Shown piece by piece: positions 62,383-64,000 of a stretch of DNA of 64,000 nucleotides. The DNA comes from Acidobacteriota bacterium. Its GTDB lineage: Bacteria; Acidobacteriota; Terriglobia; Acidiferrales; UBA7541. Numbering within the stretch: the first letter of the stretch is position 1; each line of letters starts with the position of its first letter. Where the stretch lies: NCBI GenBank assembly GCA_013289585.1, contig JABCZR010000004.1, forward strand, positions 172,435-236,434, written 5' to 3'. A program made the position numbers and the translations under genes. The notes beneath the pieces were generated by a model. That model saw only the letters and a program-made list of their open reading frames with translations. It had not been told where the DNA came from and searched no databases.

Positions 62383-63078
62383 ATGTTGTCACACAGGATG
62401 CTGACAAGTTTCATGGTGCTCGTCTGTTGCGGAACGTCCACCTTGGCACAGGTTTCTAAGCCTTGGGAGCGGTGCTTGGAACCAGTGAGCCGGGACGTTA
62501 CAGCCGTTCCGAGGATTTCTTCAGAATCGGGACTGCAGTATCGGCTCGGGGCGCTTACTGTAGGGCCAGCGGATTCGGAGAAGGAGCTCTCGCTTAAGCC
62601 ACAGGCGTTGCGCAGCGAGTTTCGCCTTCAAACCAACGAAATCCTGAATGTCGGCGAAGTTCGCAATGGATTGAGTCGCCTCACGAAGATTTACTGCAAA
62701 TTTGGATTCATCGACGTGACGACGGAACCGGACTTCAAGATTGACGATGCGAAGAGAACTATCGACGTTGCTATCCTTGTGGATGAAGGAAGACAGTATT
62801 TCGTTAACGACGTCCAATTCTGGGGTGTGGACGCGAAGTTAGAGACGAGATTGCGACGCAAGCTCCCGAGAGGTAGTTGGCTCTTCAACTCGGCCGTGTT
62901 GGAGAATTTCTTCAAAGAGAACCGCTTCGTGCTGCCTGCGGACGCTTCCCCCGGAGACAATGTGGAATTTCACCGCGACACTAAGGGCGCAACTGTTGCG
63001 CTGCTATTCGACTTTCGCACCGGGCCGAAGCAAGAGAACTCTAGTTCAACCCAACAGAAGAAAATGCGTAAACCGTAA
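62383..63078 (+). CDS. POTRA-domain exported protein
   Basis: 231 aa from the ATG at 62383 (open frame from TTG 62332). A signal peptide (MLTSFMVLVCCGTSTLAQ) precedes a POTRA-like domain pair (ILNVGEVRNGLSRLTKIYCKFGFIDVTTEPDFKID, TIDVAILVDEGRQYFVNDVQFWG). BamA/TamA barrels carry such domains, but no barrel follows, so this is a stand-alone POTRA protein. The gap to repeat J is 40 bases. Confidence 0.78.
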   Translation: MLSHRMLTSFMVLVCCGTSTLAQVSKPWERCLEPVSRDVTAVPRISSESGLQYRLGALTVGPADSEKELSLKPQALRSEFRLQTNEILNVGEVRNGLSRLTKIYCKFGFIDVTTEPDFKIDDAKRTIDVAILVDEGRQYFVNDVQFWGVDAKLETRLRRKLPRGSWLFNSAVLENFFKENRFVLPADASPGDNVEFHRDTKGATVALLFDFRTGPKQENSSSTQQKKMRKP

Positions 63079-63117
63079 AGGCTGACCCTCGGACGGCCAC
63101 CTTTTAATGGACTGAAG

Positions 63118-63150
63118 ATCCTGGTAAACGCGCTTACCAGAGAAGTTCTT
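63118..63150. repeat. Cassette repeat J (half)
   Basis: ATCCTGGTAAACGCGCTTAC then CAGAGAAGTT. The hairpin CTGGTAA-ACGCGC-TTACCAG is perfect: a 7-bp stem around a 6-base loop. Confidence 0.88.
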
Positions 63151-63234
63151 ACTAGGACGGTTTCCGCGGGGGGCGGACCAGTTGAGGAAGCTGGGTTCCC
63201 TGGAGTAATCTGGCCTTTGGTCGAGACAATCCGA

Positions 63235-63444
63235 ATGACAACCACCGAATATCGCGGTTATTCAATTTGCCAAAAGAGCGAATTTGGTCCACTGCGGCTA
63301 CTGAAATGGGTCGAAGAGGGTGAGTTCATAGTCACCAAGAACAACGCAGATGCCATGTACGGAGCCACCTTTCGGACCATCGACGATGCCAAGCAAGCGA
63401 TTGACGCCATAGAGAGCGCTTTGAAGCGATTGCTTCAAGCCTAG
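63235..63444 (+). CDS. Small hypothetical protein in cassette array
   Basis: 69 aa from the ATG at 63235 (MTTTEYRGYSICQKSEFG). Small soluble protein with a C-terminal helix (IDDAKQAIDAIESALKRLL). No family recognised. Between repeats J and K. Confidence 0.6.
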   Translation: MTTTEYRGYSICQKSEFGPLRLLKWVEEGEFIVTKNNADAMYGATFRTIDDAKQAIDAIESALKRLLQA

Positions 63445-63470
63445 CCCGCAGCTTCGCAGCCTGCTGCCCG

Positions 63471-63519
63471 CTCAAGTCCTGGTAAACGCGCTTACCGGAC
63501 AACTGGAATTGCCCCCAGG
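63471..63519. repeat. Cassette repeat K
   Basis: CTCAAGTCCTGGTAAACGCG then CTTACCGGACAACTGGAATT and CCCCCAGG. Shares TCCTGGTAAACGCGCTTACC (20 bases) with repeat J; its 5' flank CTCAAGTCCTGG is the reverse complement of the right end of repeats A and C. Confidence 0.88.
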
Positions 63520-63549
63520 AGCGTGCTTTCGTCGAGTAAGCCCTTTTGC

Positions 63550-63975
63550 CTACGAATTGTCGAGATACATAGGGTCTTGAACAACACGCCTGCCTAAGAA
63601 CTCCCTATCCTCCAATAAGGATACTTCCGGGGATTTCGGGTTATACCTGACAGTGACTTGCCTGCCTTCCGCTTGCTTTTGCAACTTCTCAGCCGTATCT
63701 CTGTCCTCGGCAATGAGAGCGAAGAGACCCATATAGGACCTGCCATTCGCCTGGTAGGCGTATCCGAGGAGACTGCGAAAAGGAACCTTTAGAAATGTCG
63801 TTGCGCCGCGACTCAATATCTCACCTTTTTGCACCGTACCGGCAACAGTAGGCCAGCTTCGGCTACGGAAGAGTCTTGACTGATACCGAACAGCGCGGGT
63901 TATCCCCCACACCGCCAGCGTCCCCGCGACTATGCCAAACACTATCTGAAAGAGGTCAGGATTTCCCACGTTCAT
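63550..63975 (-). CDS. DUF3592 family membrane protein
   Basis: 141 aa with an N-terminal helix (LFQIVFGIVAGTLAVWGITRA) and the DUF3592 core (SWPTVAGTVQKGEI, LGYAYQANGRSYMG, VTVRYNPKSPEVSLL). Function unknown. Last gene before the window end, opposite strand; the array may continue beyond 64 kb. Confidence 0.85.
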   Translation of the reverse strand: MNVGNPDLFQIVFGIVAGTLAVWGITRAVRYQSRLFRSRSWPTVAGTVQKGEILSRGATTFLKVPFRSLLGYAYQANGRSYMGLFALIAEDRDTAEKLQKQAEGRQVTVRYNPKSPEVSLLEDREFLGRRVVQDPMYLDNS

Positions 63976-64000
63976 GCCTGGATGACCCTCATTCCGTAAG

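Noticed and set aside
56221..63519. CRISPR array
   Set aside because: Repeats are imperfect, vary from 30 to 98 bases, and are separated by whole genes rather than short uniform spacers.
56058..64000. Bona fide integron with canonical attC sites
   Set aside because: The GTTRRRY/RYYYAAC core and an intI gene are not visible, so it is reported only as attC-like.

Overview
The window looks like chromosomal DNA of an acidobacterium (Acidobacteriota, Terriglobia-like), read from gene content only. It carries an Oar-like TonB-dependent receptor with an N-terminal carboxypeptidase-regulatory domain, a CRTAC1 (FG-GAP plus ASPIC/UnbV) protein, many TPR proteins, a DUF3300/DUF2950 pair, an MglA-type GTPase, YvcK, and high GC with frequent GTG/TTG starts. 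No rRNA, CRISPR array or intact transposase/integrase was seen.

Layout. (1) 1-15.5 kb: a sugar-uptake region with a secreted GH13 alpha-glucosidase (cut by the left edge), CRTAC1 protein, TPR proteins, a membrane-anchored DNA-binding regulator, the large TonB-dependent receptor with a clear terminator, a seven-haem cytochrome-TPR fusion and a GH37 trehalase. (2) 15.7-26.9 kb: a probable genomic island. An intact tRNA-Ala(TGC) stands at the left and a copy of its 3' 45 bases at the right; integrase-like and TPR gene debris lie just inside. Its cargo is an MMPL exporter, a small hypothetical protein, a FAAL-ACP-thioester reductase fusion, a fatty-acid desaturase and a cytochrome P450, which together suggest a dedicated modified-fatty-acid (aldehyde or alcohol) pathway. 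(3) 27-34 kb: DUF3300/DUF2950, a Rieske oxygenase, an APC permease and an FAD oxidoreductase, the last two translationally coupled. (4) 34-38.7 kb: nitrogen control operon amt-glnB-glnD. (5) 38.8-56 kb: TPR, STAS, TonB-like, MglA, YvcK, a discoidin-glycosidase-like protein, two AhpD-like proteins, a PilZ-TonB fusion, glutamate-family dehydrogenase, class II aldolase and a hybrid histidine kinase. (6) 56-64 kb: twelve mostly small, unrelated genes on both strands, separated by at least eleven copies of one imperfectly palindromic repeat family (core CTGGTAA-N6-TTACCGG). It looks like a gene-cassette array, but the canonical integron core site GTTRRRY is not conserved.

The two strongest items are the repeat-punctuated cassette array and the tRNA-Ala island with its lipid-modifying cargo. 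Smaller points are two genes whose only sensible start is an ATT codon, and an in-frame TGA that cuts the glycine-rich tail off the DUF3300 protein.
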